This document shows, one piece after another, positions 44,903-56,300 of a stretch of 64,000 nucleotides of DNA. Every line of letters starts with the position of its first letter. Position 1 is the stretch's first letter. The notes under the pieces were generated by a model. The model was not told the DNA's origin. It saw only the letters and a program-made list of their open reading frames with translations, and made no database searches. The position numbers and the translations under genes were made by a program. Source of the stretch: Perca fluviatilis (lineage: Eukaryota > Chordata > Actinopteri > Perciformes > Percidae); NCBI RefSeq assembly GCF_010015445.1, contig NC_053119.1:9210050-9274049 (forward strand), given 5' to 3'.

Positions 44903-47900
44903 CACTCTCTCTCTCTCTCTCTATCTCTCTGCGCTGCATGTAAACAGTACACACTATGTAGCTCAAGTTTTGGCAGCTGTTTGTGCCAAACAGTTTGTGT
45001 TGAACCTCCCAGAAGTACAAATGGCAAATCCAGTTCAAATTAAAATAATCCACTTGAGACTTTATGTGGATTGAAGGTTAACTGAGTCAGAAAGTCAGAA
45101 ACTCTCAGAGGCTCTTCTGTTTTGTGCTGCAACCACAACAAAAATCCAGAGGTTAACCTTTCCTCTCATTTTATTCAAATTATTAAATATTTGCTGCTCC
45201 TCCAAGACGTAAATTAATGCAGATTTAGAAGCAAGCAAGTACAATAAATAAATGTTGATAGATTTTAAACCAACAGGTTCTAATTAAAATAATTATTTAG
45301 ATTCATTCTGGGAAGTTTTCTAGTGATTTGATACTTTGATACTTGTGTATATGTCTCCAAACTTCTGCAATATCTCAATGTGGATTTTGGAGATCCATGA
45401 TAGATAATGCAATAGGATGAACAAGTTCACAGATTCAGAAATGGTTAAGAGGTCAGTAATGCACTGTGGCTCAATGGCTTTATAAGTGAACAATCAACTT
45501 TAAGATCAGTTCTAATGAAGGGCACTTGAAACTGGAGTGTTCATGCTTACTGAATCTATGTGAGGATATGAGATACGACACTGATAAAGTATTAAAGTCC
45601 AATCTGTGATTTCTTATCATTACCTGTCTGATCCCAGCTGGACTTCTGGCTCCACCCGGTCTCCACTGAGCTCCCTGTAGACATCCGAGTGTCCCGCTCC
45701 AGTGTGAGCTCTGTGACGGAGTACCTTATTGCCCACAACATCCACTATTCTGTCATTATAAACAACCTTCAGGTATAAAATCCTCCAAATATAATCTAAA
45801 AAGTGTCTCTGATTATGTGTCCTGTTTTGTTTTTTGTTTTTTTTATATATATATTTTGAGAACAAAAACTATGACAACACTGAATTTGAGGTCTCTTGCG
45901 TGTCACATTCAGGAGCTTCTCGATGAGGAGAAAGCTGAGATGGAGGAGAACCAGATGAACGAGTTCAGCACCAGGAGCTTCAACTTTGGAGCTTATCATC
46001 GTCTGGAGACTGTAGGTTCTTTTTTTTTTTTTTTTTTACAAACACACAAGTTACTCATGACTCTCCAGATAAGAGAAATCCATCTTTAAGACCCACCACA
46101 CACGTAACTCATCTCCGCTTCATACCAAACATTGGTTTTCAAAATGTTGATTGATAGACAGTGGGGCACTCGGATTATTTACTTGAATAAAAGTGGCAAA
46201 ACCACAGTGTAGAAATACTCTCTTACTTAAGTAAAAATACAATAGTACGTGTGTAGTGTGGCGTATAAGTACAGTATGAAGTACCATAAAATGGAAACAG
46301 TCAAGTACAAGTACCTCAAAAATGTACTTATATATTGTATATATGTACCTATAGTGTACATTTACTGTACTTGAGTAAAGTGTAGAATTTGAATATGAAA
46401 TGTGTTTACTTCAGTATATGCACTATCAGAGCCACACATGTAAAGAAACCATTGTTGATGGTCTTTTTTCACACAGACACACACACATTTATTTATTATG
46501 TCAGTTAGTTGACTAGTCAGTTAACAGCCAAGTATTTGAATAGTATTTGAATATGTTATCGTTCAGTGCTGAGATTAATGTCAGATCATCAGGGTAACCA
46601 GTGTGGCACATGGATAAAAAAAAGAAAAGAATACATCTTGGAAATTTGTCAAGTACAGGGGTAAACTAAACATGAGGATGACAAATGATAAAATAAACCA
46701 GAAAGATTTACTTTTTAATAATTATTGTCATCAGAAATTGGATTTTTTTCTTTTGGGCAATAGTGGTCTAATGCAGTAGTCTAATGTAAATACAGACGTT
46801 TCATGAACTAATCAATTTATTGTTAATTTGTCAACCACAGCACACCTAAAGTATTTCTCTTTAGTATCATACATTCCTCATTTGTATTGAAATGACATAA
46901 CTTGTCTCCCATACAGATCTACAGCTGGATGGACACTCTGGTGGCTCAGTACCCTAAACTCGTCACCAAGCAGGACATCGGGAGATCGTACGAGAACAGG
47001 CCCATGTATGTTCTCAAGGTAGGACATACCTCACACACACACACACACCACACCTATACTCTATATCGTTTCATCCATTTTTATAACAGCAGAAGTTTTG
47101 ATTCTGTTGACATTGTGTTAAAGTTCAGCACTGGGGGAAACAAGCGTCCTGCCATCTGGATCGATACAGGTATCCACTCCAGAGAATGGGTGTCTCAGGC
47201 TACCGGAGTGTGGACAGCCAACAAGGTACAACATCTCGACGAGTTTGAGCGATAGATTGAGTGATTTAACTCAAATGTGTTAGATCTCATCCAGAGGCTG
47301 TAAAAAGAAACTGCCAGAAGAAAAAGATCTTAGTGATGTATTTAAAAGAAGTCGTATTACTATAACTAGAGCTGAAATGACTAGTTGATTAACAGTAATT
47401 CACTTCTTTATCAGTTGATTCATAATTTCAGTCAATTTCCAAGCAAAAATTGCAAACTTTTAAACTCTTGAATGTGCGTTTCTTGGTCACATTCATTGTA
47501 AATAAACCATCTTTGGGTTTTTAACGGTCAGTCGGACAAATAAGAAATCCAAAGACGTCACAGTTTTTTTCACTCCATTATCTTTTTACAGTCAAAATAT
47601 TGATTCCAAAAACGAATCAGCGGATAAATAGATAATGAAAATAATTACCAACGTAATAATAATAACGTTAACAAGAAATCAACATCTACATTTTCCCCAC
47701 AAAAGATGCACACTGTTTAATGATACGTCTGATATTGTTTCTAGACTCAACAAAATGTGTTAAATGGATTCCTTATTTTCTAGTAAATAACCGTTTATCC
47801 GTTTTCTACATTGTTAACTGTGGATAAAACTGTCAACTATACTGCACATGATATGAAAGATTGCTTTTTGAGAATGTAATTTCTACAAAATAAAAGCCTT

Positions 47901-50638
47901 GTGTTGCTTAGATTGCCACTGATTACGGTACCGACGCCTCCCTGACCTCCCTTCTGAACACCATGGACATTTACATGCTGCTCCTGGCCAACCCTGACGG
48001 CTACTCTTACACCCACTCCAATGTATGTTACTATCATTCAATGGACACATTTTGGACTTGTAAAACCTGCTACATCTTTACTCTTATTTTCTTGTTTTTT
48101 TCATGTTGTGTTTACCAAAACACATTATTTTGATGTGTATATTTGAGAGGGAAAACATGGTTGATATAAACCAGTTTTTTAAGAAAAAAAACATGACAAC
48201 TGTCCATACTTGCAGTTATGTGCTTGACTGACTTGAAACTGTGTGATGCACAGGACCGTATGTGGCGTAAGACCCGCTCCAAGAACCCAGGCTCCGTGTG
48301 CATTGGAGTTGATCCCAACAGGAACTGGGATGCGGGCTTTGGTGGTCAGTATAGAAAAAGACAGTTAATGCTTCTCATGTACTTTGTGTTGTATAACGTT
48401 GTCGTACTATATTGTGTACTAGGGGGGGAACAACTTTGTCTGAAAACATATATACAGTAATTCAAAGTAAGTACACAAATGTTGAAATGACATAAAATGC
48501 CCGTCTCTTGTAGCCGTGATAAATTAGCCTGAAGCTAATGTTTACCTGTTAGCCAACTCTGGCTGGGTTTACGTTTTTACAGGTATATCTGGCAACCCGG
48601 CCTGGCAAACTGGGTAGTTGATAACAACACAGCCCAAAACACAAACAGAAATTCCGTCACGGAACGGAAATTTCAAAAGGAGAAAATACTGGCATTAGCA
48701 TTGTTGTCAGAAAAGATAGTATTTACACTTAGCATGTTTCCTTAATATTTGATGACACTTTGGGGTCATTTGGGGATTTATTACAGTAAATATATTACAT
48801 ATTGGACCTTTAAATTTTGTTTTCTCCCTCCAGGCCCCGGTGCCAGTAATAACCCCTGCTCTGAGTCCTACCACGGCCCCTCGGCTCACTCTGAGATTGA
48901 GGTAAAGAACGTGGTAAACCTGATCAAGAGTCACGGAAACTTCAAGTCCTTCATCTCCGTCCACGCCTACTCCCAGCTGCTCATGTACCCCTATGGCTAC
49001 TCCTGCGGGAGTGTGCCCCATCAGCCTGAGCTGGTAAGGAAGGAGAAACATACAGTAAAGTGTAAATTGTGAGGCGGCACATGGCAAATTAAATCTGACA
49101 CATTGGTCTCATGAAAGAAAGTAGTTCTCAAACAGGAGAGTTGCAAAACAGAGAGGCAGCTAAATTGTCTCCTTATAAATGTCTGTGCTCTCAGGAAGAC
49201 AAGAGACTCTGGTATTATAACCTGATTTAAAAAAAAAATTATTTTAATGATTTAAAAAAAGCAATATCCTGCCTTTTGACTGCAGACTACTTTAGCTGTA
49301 CAACTTGGGGTTATAATTTCTTATCTAATTAAAGTTTTATTGCTAAAAATTCTAATTATTTGCTCCAGGATTGATAAATTGACCATTTATAAACTCATCA
49401 CTACTATACCAAATGATCTCCCTTAACTCAGATAAGAATCGTCTTTTTCAGCAAAACTGCTTCAAGTTTTTGTGCATATTTACGCTGAGAAATGGTAACA
49501 AAGCCCTCTGAGACTTTGAGAAGAGAATTTGTGGTGTTGGGCTATATAAATAAACATAATAACGTAATAACCTTTCTATTTCTTTCTGGGTATTTTAAAA
49601 GTGGAAACTCTAAAAAGCACTGCTCTATGGCGTTTTTTTCCTGCATGTCCCCTTCTGCACCAGTATTATCTCTGCAGTGTATCTAACTACAGTGTTTTGT
49701 TCTGATTTTGTTCCCTATACAGGACTCTGTTGGCAAAGCAGCAGTGCAGAAACTCACTTCCCTTTATGGTACCAAATACAAGGTTGGAAGCATCTGCAAC
49801 ATCATCTGTGAGTAACATTTTTCCCTTTATGTCCAAATTTAAATTCACCTCAAAGTTAAGCAGATGACAAACTGCTGAAATGTGTAGTTGTAATTATGAT
49901 TAAAAAAAAAGAATGAAGTGATACGGCTTACTTACCTTTAGTTAGTAAATGTAGTGGGTACAATAAATAAATATAGGCCTAAACTTTAAAAACTAATTAT
50001 TAATTGCAATTCCTCTAAAACATACGATTAGTACTAATATAGATAATAGTACTGATACTAGCTACTAGTACTGATATATTAGAGAATAGTGGCTTATTCT
50101 AAACGTATACGTGGGCCAATAAGTAACAAGAATTTGAAAGGACAAATATACCAAAGACATAATTTAGAAAACAATGTCACCATTACATACACTAAAATGT
50201 CCACCAGAGAGCACTGACGAGTTCATTTTCTAATATATAAAATGTCCCACACCAATATATTTTTGATCATAGTTCTTTAACAAGTTCAAGCAATCAATAG
50301 AAAAATTGTTTATTTTCATTTGATGTAAAACATTGAATTCAAATCGATATATTGTCATTGAATTTGTAATATGTTATCCGTGTCAAAAAGCCTCAAAAGC
50401 CCTGGTTAGTAGAGCTGCTATCATGTCATCAGCTCACCTCTTCCTCTCAGATCCAGCTAGCGGCGGCAGCATTGACTGGTCTTATAACTTGGGCATCAAG
50501 TACTCCTTTGCCTTCGAGCTGAGAGACACTGGTCGCTATGGTTTCATCCTGCCAGCCAATCAGATCATCCCCACTGCCACAGAGACCTGGCTGGCTCTGA
50601 AACACATCATGGAGCACGTCCGTGACCATCCTTATTGA
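43537..50638 (+). CDS. cpa2: Pancreatic procarboxypeptidase A, CPA2 type
   Basis: Secreted zinc metallo-exopeptidase (M14A) removing C-terminal hydrophobic or aromatic residues in the gut. Exons: 43537-43601, 44724-44805, 45638-45772, 45913-46011, 46917-47018, 47124-47225, 47912-48022, 48254-48344, 48834-49033, 49723-49807, 50451-50638; phases close to 419 residues, the family length. Residues 1-16 are a signal peptide and about 17-115 the activation segment; trypsin would cut after Arg115 in [12 protein letters not shown]. Catalytic residues (subtract 110 for bovine CPA numbering): zinc ligands His179, Glu182, His306; Arg181, Arg237, Asn254, Arg255, Tyr308, Tyr358; general base Glu380 in [11 protein letters not shown]. 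Cys248-Cys271 is the family disulfide. Cys320-Cys354 and Ala378 (mature 210, 244, 268) match CPA2 rather than CPA1; Ile365 (255) excludes CPB. Fish paralogue naming is uncertain, the function is not. Confidence 0.93.
44811..44930 (+). repeat. Compound (CA)n-(CT)n microsatellite at a splice donor
   Basis: It starts about 5 bases after carboxypeptidase exon 2 ends (44805): CA units with a CGCACC interruption near 44849, then CT units from about 44900. The many open frames here are repeat translations. Confidence 0.96.
46160..46400. repeat. AAGTAAAAGTA-type dispersed repeat in carboxypeptidase intron 4
   Basis: It contains ACCACAGTGTAGAAATACTC and several ACTTAAGTAAAAATAC-like words. These are shared with the stretch at 51130-51260 (ACCACAGTGTAAAAATACTC) and, inverted, with 43110-43312. 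Ends are not resolved. Confidence 0.6.
47366..47655 (-). mobile_element. MITE with GGGCTGCAAC-type ends, copy 2 (diverged)
   Basis: It lies in carboxypeptidase intron 6, in the opposite orientation to 41375-41690. Both hold the sequence around GGTCGGACAA (or its complement) and CTTGAAAAT/ATTTCCAAGC-like blocks. It is more decayed than copy 1 and lacks crisp ends. Confidence 0.55.
48490..48815. repeat. Probable dispersed repeat in carboxypeptidase intron 8
   Basis: Blocks such as TTAGCCAACTCTGGCTGGG, GGAAATTTCAAAAGGAG and ATATTACATATTGGACC make up a stretch I recall from many fish introns. No second copy occurs in this window, so the call rests on memory. Confidence 0.35.
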
Positions 50639-50742
50639 TCGCTATAACCTGTGGAAAGAGGATGAACTTGAAAATCAATTGACACAGAATACATTTCTCA
50701 TATTTCTTTGCTGACGTATGACATCTGAATTCAGTATTGAAC

Positions 50743-50748
50743 AATAAA
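50743..50748 (+). terminator. Carboxypeptidase polyadenylation signal
   Basis: AATAAA lies 105 bases after the stop codon at 50638, as expected for the short 3' UTR of a pancreatic protease gene. GT-rich sequence follows within about 40 bases. Confidence 0.85.
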
Positions 50749-50940
50749 GTCATGAACGTTTGGTTTATGTTTCCGTCACTCCTTTCATCTTTTTGTGTTC
50801 TATTGTTTTACACATAAGGTCAAACTGTGTGTAAAGGGATTTTTTACTTGAGACTTGACAAGCAATACCAACTTGACTTAGGTTGTAATTACTTGAGACC
50901 TTTTTTTTATTTCTAAATTATTACTAGGCCTATATATATT

Positions 50941-51092
50941 TTTTTTTTTAAGATTATTTTTTGGGCTTTTCCGCCTTTATTTGATAGGACAGCTAGGTGA
51001 GAAAGGGAAGAGAGAGGGGGAAGACATGCAGGAAATCATCACAGGTCGGATTCAAACCATGGACCTCTGCGTCGAGGCATAAACCTCTCAGT
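50941..51092 (-). mobile_element. tRNA-derived SINE, copy 3 (5'-truncated)
   Basis: Reverse-strand copy of the 5742 family. The + strand begins with the T-rich tail complement and GGGCTTTTCCGCCTTTA, passes through AAGACATGCAGGAAATC, and stops near the CTCTCAGTATAT part of the head, losing the A box. Confidence 0.85.
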
Positions 51093-51129
51093 ATATTACT
51101 ATATTTAAATGAAATTATGTACGTACAGT

Positions 51130-52045
51130 ATTATTATCTGTGGTGGAAGAAGTACTCCAATCTTTTATTTAAGTAAAAAGTAGCAATACCACAGTGTAAA
51201 AATACTCTGTTACAAGTATTGTAGTCTCGCATTCAAAATCTTACTTAAATAAAAGTACATATATATATATATATATATATAAAGAATAGTCAAAATAATT
51301 ACTTAGTCACACACTGAGATACTTATATAATAAGTATAATCATTATATTATAAACTATTATTATAATTAATAATTATTTTGACATATTGAAGTGACTATA
51401 TATAACTTAAATGTTTCTGAAACTGTGTAATGTTCCATCTGATGATCATAAATGACCAGTAACAGCAAACTACACTAACAGTGAAAATAATGCTATTTTT
51501 ATATAGTTTTTATTAATGCCTCTGCCCGAGTCCGATTTTTCCTGGGAAGTCGCAAAATGAGAGCACACATTCTGAAGGGTCACAGATTTTGGCTGAACAC
51601 CGGAAAAGCCTGTGTTAGTGAGTATGCAGGTAGGTAGCAGGAGATGTCTTTATGTAAGCCTAAATGTATTTTTATTTTATTTTAAAAGTTATCTGTTGTA
51701 GTTATTGCTGATACTGGGACAGGGCCATCACAGAAAAGAAGGAAATTAAACGAAGAACAACTAAAAGCTAAAAGGGAAATTGAAAATCCGAGTCACACTC
51801 GGTTGGGCTTTCAACAGATGGAGACAATTACAGGATTGTAAATGATTCAAAAACGATGCATCTTTAAGGTACTCTTTATTGCAAATGAATTATTATCTGT
51901 CTGAGCAAAACATTCATCGCAACTTTATGACCTCCCCGTAACCCTAATTCATAGACCTTTACAACAGCAAGTGTGGTAAAAACCCTACCAGTTTTGTCCA
52001 AAGGGGCCGCTGAAATCAACACAAACTGAAAGTTACATATAGTCA
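51130..52045. other. Intergenic repeats and a short protein-like relic
   Basis: It holds an AAGTAAAAGTA-type repeat (51130-51260) and an (AT)n tract at 51259-51281. A short frame near 51735-51839 reads KRRKLNEEQLKAKREIEN and stops shortly after. It resembles part of a multicopy fish coding family I recall only vaguely, so it may be a retained fragment of a mobile or duplicated gene. Confidence 0.35.
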
Positions 52046-52270
52046 CTCTAAGTCATTATTTTGAGAAGGTTTCTCATAGTTTGAGATACTGACTCATTTT
52101 TGAGAAAGTTTCTCAGTATTTTGAGAAACTAAGTCATTATTATAAAAAAAATTCTCATTATTCTGAGATACAAAGTCATTATTTTTAGATACTAACTTAT
52201 TTAAAGAGGGTTTCTTATTATTTTGAGATACTAATTCTTATTTTGAGATAGTAACTCATAATAATGACTC
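52046..52270. repeat. Degenerate minisatellite
   Basis: About eight degenerate units built from TTTTGAGATACT and AGTCATTATT words span 225 bases. No coding frame. Confidence 0.85.
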
Positions 52271-52362
52271 AGAGGATCTTTTTTCATCACATTGGCTGAA
52301 ATGGGCTTCCATACTAACTGCATGACTGACTGATATGCAAAAGAATACAAGCGAAATATGTT

Positions 52363-53258
52363 AGGTTTCCACACAGCGGAATTTCGCTTTGCTCTCATTG
52401 AGGTTGACTGAAGACGAAATTCGCCCTGATTGAGCGAGATGAGAGCGAATCGCCGAGGGGAGCGAAATAAAGTTGACGAAAGTTTAACTTTATTCAAATG
52501 AGGACCACTCGAGAACCAATCAGGTCCGTGTGTTTGTGTTTGGAGACGGGAGTTACAAAAAAAGTCTGACAAAGATGGCGGAGGTTATCAGCGCCATATC
52601 ATGAAAATTTTGATGTGATTAAAATGTTTCTACACGAACATTGGTACTTCTATCAACACAAATTGTGTTTTATATGACACACGAACTTAGTTAGGGCACA
52701 TACACCACTAAATAGATCACTGTATATGTTAGTTTAAACACTCGAACTTTTCAGCTAGCCGACAGGCTAATCGCTAGCATGTTCAGACATTGGATTTCAT
52801 TGTAGCCTAGCCAGGCAGCTAGCTAGCTAGGCTACTTGTGCATTTGTTTGATTACATGTTTTGTTGGCGAACATTGACACTTGTAGCAATACGGATTGTT
52901 GTTTATATGTCACACAAACTTAAACAGGGCAAACACACCACCAAAATAGACCACTGTAGATAGTTTAAACACTCAAAATGATTCAGCTAGCCGACAGGTC
53001 AACCGCTTGCATTTTCGGACATTGCATTTCATTTTAAGCATAGCAAGGCAGCTAGGCTATATAGCCAGGTTACCAGAGCATTTATGAGCTAACATTTTAC
53101 CGATGATTTGCTGCTGTGCATTTTTACCGCCCTGTCTTCTGACAGCCCGGGACATTTAAAAAAATGTTGCGGACTTGCGTGTTGTTTTTGCAACCACGCC
53201 CCCGAGGCAAACTTTCGTTGGCCGAAATTCGCGAGGTATTTCGTTGTGTGGAACCCTA
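52363..53258. mobile_element. DNA element with 20-base inverted ends just upstream of smc1b
   Basis: The left end AGGTTTCCACACAGCGGAAT and the right end read inverted, AGGGTTCCACACAACGAAAT, match at 17 of 20 bases. The interior holds two diverged units of about 190 bases (52637-52830 and 52868-53060), both including CAGCTAGCCGACAGG. No transposase frame is visible. It ends about 115 bases before the smc1b ATG. Confidence 0.7.
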
Positions 53259-53281
53259 CCAGGGTTGAAAGCAAGTAGTGC

Positions 53282-53298
53282 TTCCCGCGATTCCCGCC
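53282..53298 (+). promoter_or_regulatory. Tandem E2F-like sites in the smc1b promoter
   Basis: TTCCCGCG (53282-53289) and TTCCCGCC (53291-53298) lie one base apart, about 80-90 bases before the smc1b start codon. Both fit the E2F core TTSSCGC. Mammalian Smc1b is reported to be silenced in somatic cells by E2F6, so conserved sites here would fit germ-line restriction. No TATA box is visible. Confidence 0.6.
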
Positions 53299-53374
53299 TC
53301 TCACTACCCCGCGGCTTTGAATAGGTGACTCTAACAAATTAGCACTTGATTCACAGCAGCAAAGTGAGATTAAA

Positions 53375-56300
53375 ATGGGCTACTTAAAACAAATTGATAT
53401 TGAAAACTTCAAGTCATGGCGAGGGAAGAAAGTCATCGGTCCGTTCATGCGATTTAATTGTATAATTGGCACAAACGGCTCCGGTAAGTGAACTTTTGTC
53501 AATGCTAGCTAGCTCTCTAGAGCTAAGGTTAGCCGGCAATGCTACTAGCTAGCTTTAGCATTTTAATTAATAACAGTTGGCTAACGTTAAGGTTACTCTA
53601 GCTAGCTAGCTACTTGAACTTCTCGGACAAAGTTTTACATAGCCCTCTTTCTTTTAGAAAATTAACAAACTTATAAATTACTGGATATAATAGAGTGAAT
53701 TAAAAACTAGGGCATACATTTTTGTGTCATGTCAACATTATGCTTCTTAAATTGAACTGTTAGCTGGGTTAGCATAGCAAACTAAGCTATAGCAGTTAAA
53801 CGTTAAAGGCAACGACTAGTTGCCTTTAACTAGTCAGAGATATGCTCAAGATGTAAAATCACACCAGGCAAGTCCAATGTGATGGACGCCCTGAGCTTTG
53901 CCATGGGGGAGCGGGCTGCCTCTCTCCGGGTAAAGCACCTTAAAGATCTGATACATGGAGCCCACATCGGGCGGCCGGTGCTCGACACCGCCCGCGTGGC
54001 GATGCGATACTGCGATGACGACGACCAGGAGACCGTCTTCTGTAGGAGCATCATAGGTACGTTTACTAATTTTAGCTTATGAGTCTCTAGCTACATATTA
54101 ATAACATGTTGTTGTTAGCTAAGTGTTAAGGGAGCCTCAGTGTTTCAAAACAGGACAGGCTAAGGGAAATACAGAATCAAGAAAAGCCTTCTAAAGGTAA
54201 CTTATATAGGTTAACGTTAGTCATATTAACTAACCTAAATTACACAGGTGCTTGCTTCTCTTTGCAGTGGTCCGTTTGGTGTGTTTAGGTTCATGAAGAG
54301 ATGAAGTGCCAGAGTCCTGGAAAGAATACAAATATAAAACTTATGTTATTTAGGTTAAAGGGCTCCACATTTCAATTAAATTGTTTTTAGTTTGTGTTGT
54401 ACTTGGCATTAAAATGATCTTAAAGAGTTGCAAAAGAAAGAAAGCATAGTCCCCTCATTAGTATCAAGTCGAAACAAGTACAGTAACACAGCTGCTGGCA
54501 TAACTGCCATTCATTGTATACCTTTTAGGTGAATCCTCTGAGTATCGCATCAATAGTGTACATGTCTCTTTGGCCAAATACATGGAGGAGCTGGAGAAGG
54601 TCGGCATTGTGACCAAAGCTCGAAACTGTCTGGTGTTCCAGGTAAACACTGTCATAAACATACAGATGGTAAGATCAGATGTGTCTATAGCCATTATATT
54701 AATGCATTTCTGCCGAGCCCATTTTCATTCTGTGGGGACTCTAGCTGAAAAAATTTAAAGTGCTGTGACTCAATATGTAATACAAAATCACACACCTGAT
54801 ATGGCACTAGAACATATTTCAACATATTTCATTGAAGAGAATTAACAAGATTCAAGACAGCATGACACACATACAATATACAGTGCAATATAATGGTTGG
54901 TAGTAATAATGCTTTACAAACAATTTGTTATTCATTATGCTCCTCACCAGGGCGCAGTGGAGTCCATAGCTCTGAAGGACCCAAAGGAGAGGACCAAGAT
55001 GTTTGAGTGCATCAGTCAGTCGAAAGAGTATGCTGCAGAGTATGATCAGAAGAAACGGGCCCTGCTGAAGGCCAAAGAGGACACACAGTTTCACTTCAAC
55101 AAGAAGAAATCTGCTACTGTCGAGAGGAAACAGGTGTCCCAGGAAAAAATGGAGGTAAATTCACACAACATTATGAATGTAATCTTTCTGTACATCCAGC
55201 ATCTGTGACTTGTTCACTGCAGTCCCTAAAGTCACCACACACTTGCAGTTATTTTTCCTGCCAGCTACATTCATAACCACTCACAGTCAAATGTCTGGCT
55301 GAGAGCAGGTGGCTGGTTTTTGTTGCTGAGGAATCTGGAGGACACAATGCTACTACAGTACTATCACTTATGCCTCTGTTGCTGCTTTCAGAATGAAGGG
55401 CTTTAACTGTTTCCCTTGAAAAACATAAAAGCAACAACAAGGACATCCACAAACATAAAATCTTCTTTTTTTTCATTTTGGTCCGGTTTAGAGGTACTCA
55501 CGAAACAAGGTAGTTTGTCAGACCACGAATGAAGGCAAAAGTGTACATAGCTGTTCTGACATACTAAGGTGGGGTGGAAAAACCTTCTGTCATATAGGAG
55601 GATAATTGTTAGGCACACACTTTTGGGCAATCTTTCCTTAAAGGCATTAATAGTGTGAAGTGGATGTGATTGTCAGATTGAAAGGCTACAAAAATTGCTG
55701 GACCAGCCCCCCGCCCGAGGGGGCTGTTGGACCATCAAATAAGCATTTTGGTTGATGCATACTAACACTTTAACTGCTCTCAGATTGGATCTTGAGCTCA
55801 ATGAGCCAAGCCACAATTTCCGATGTAACTGTGCTGCCTGCATTGTGATAAAATGCTGGGGAAGTTTGGACTGCACCCTAGGCATAGATGTTCAAATTGT
55901 GATGCAAAGTGACTGTAAAGTAGCAGATTATAATGGATATTGAAATCCCCCTGTCCTGAATTGATGGCTGTATTTCTCAGGCTAGTATTAATAAAATAAG
56001 TAAGTAAAATAAGTAAAGTAAAATACATTAAAATACAGCTATAATGGTCATAAGTAGCACGTAATGCATATTTACCCCTTTATGAACCTCATGTTATGCC
56101 AGAGGTCAGCTAAAGCCACAGAATCATAGATTATCCAGTGTTGTAATACTCTGGAAATCCACCTGAAATTTCTTTGATACTTTGCTCTTTTGATTTATTT
56201 GAATTTTCTTCCTCTAATGGAATTTAATGCTGGCCTTCATTCTGGGGTGTGGCCCATGCTGTCTCTGTTGTTGTATCAGCAGAAATAAGTGTATGGTTCA

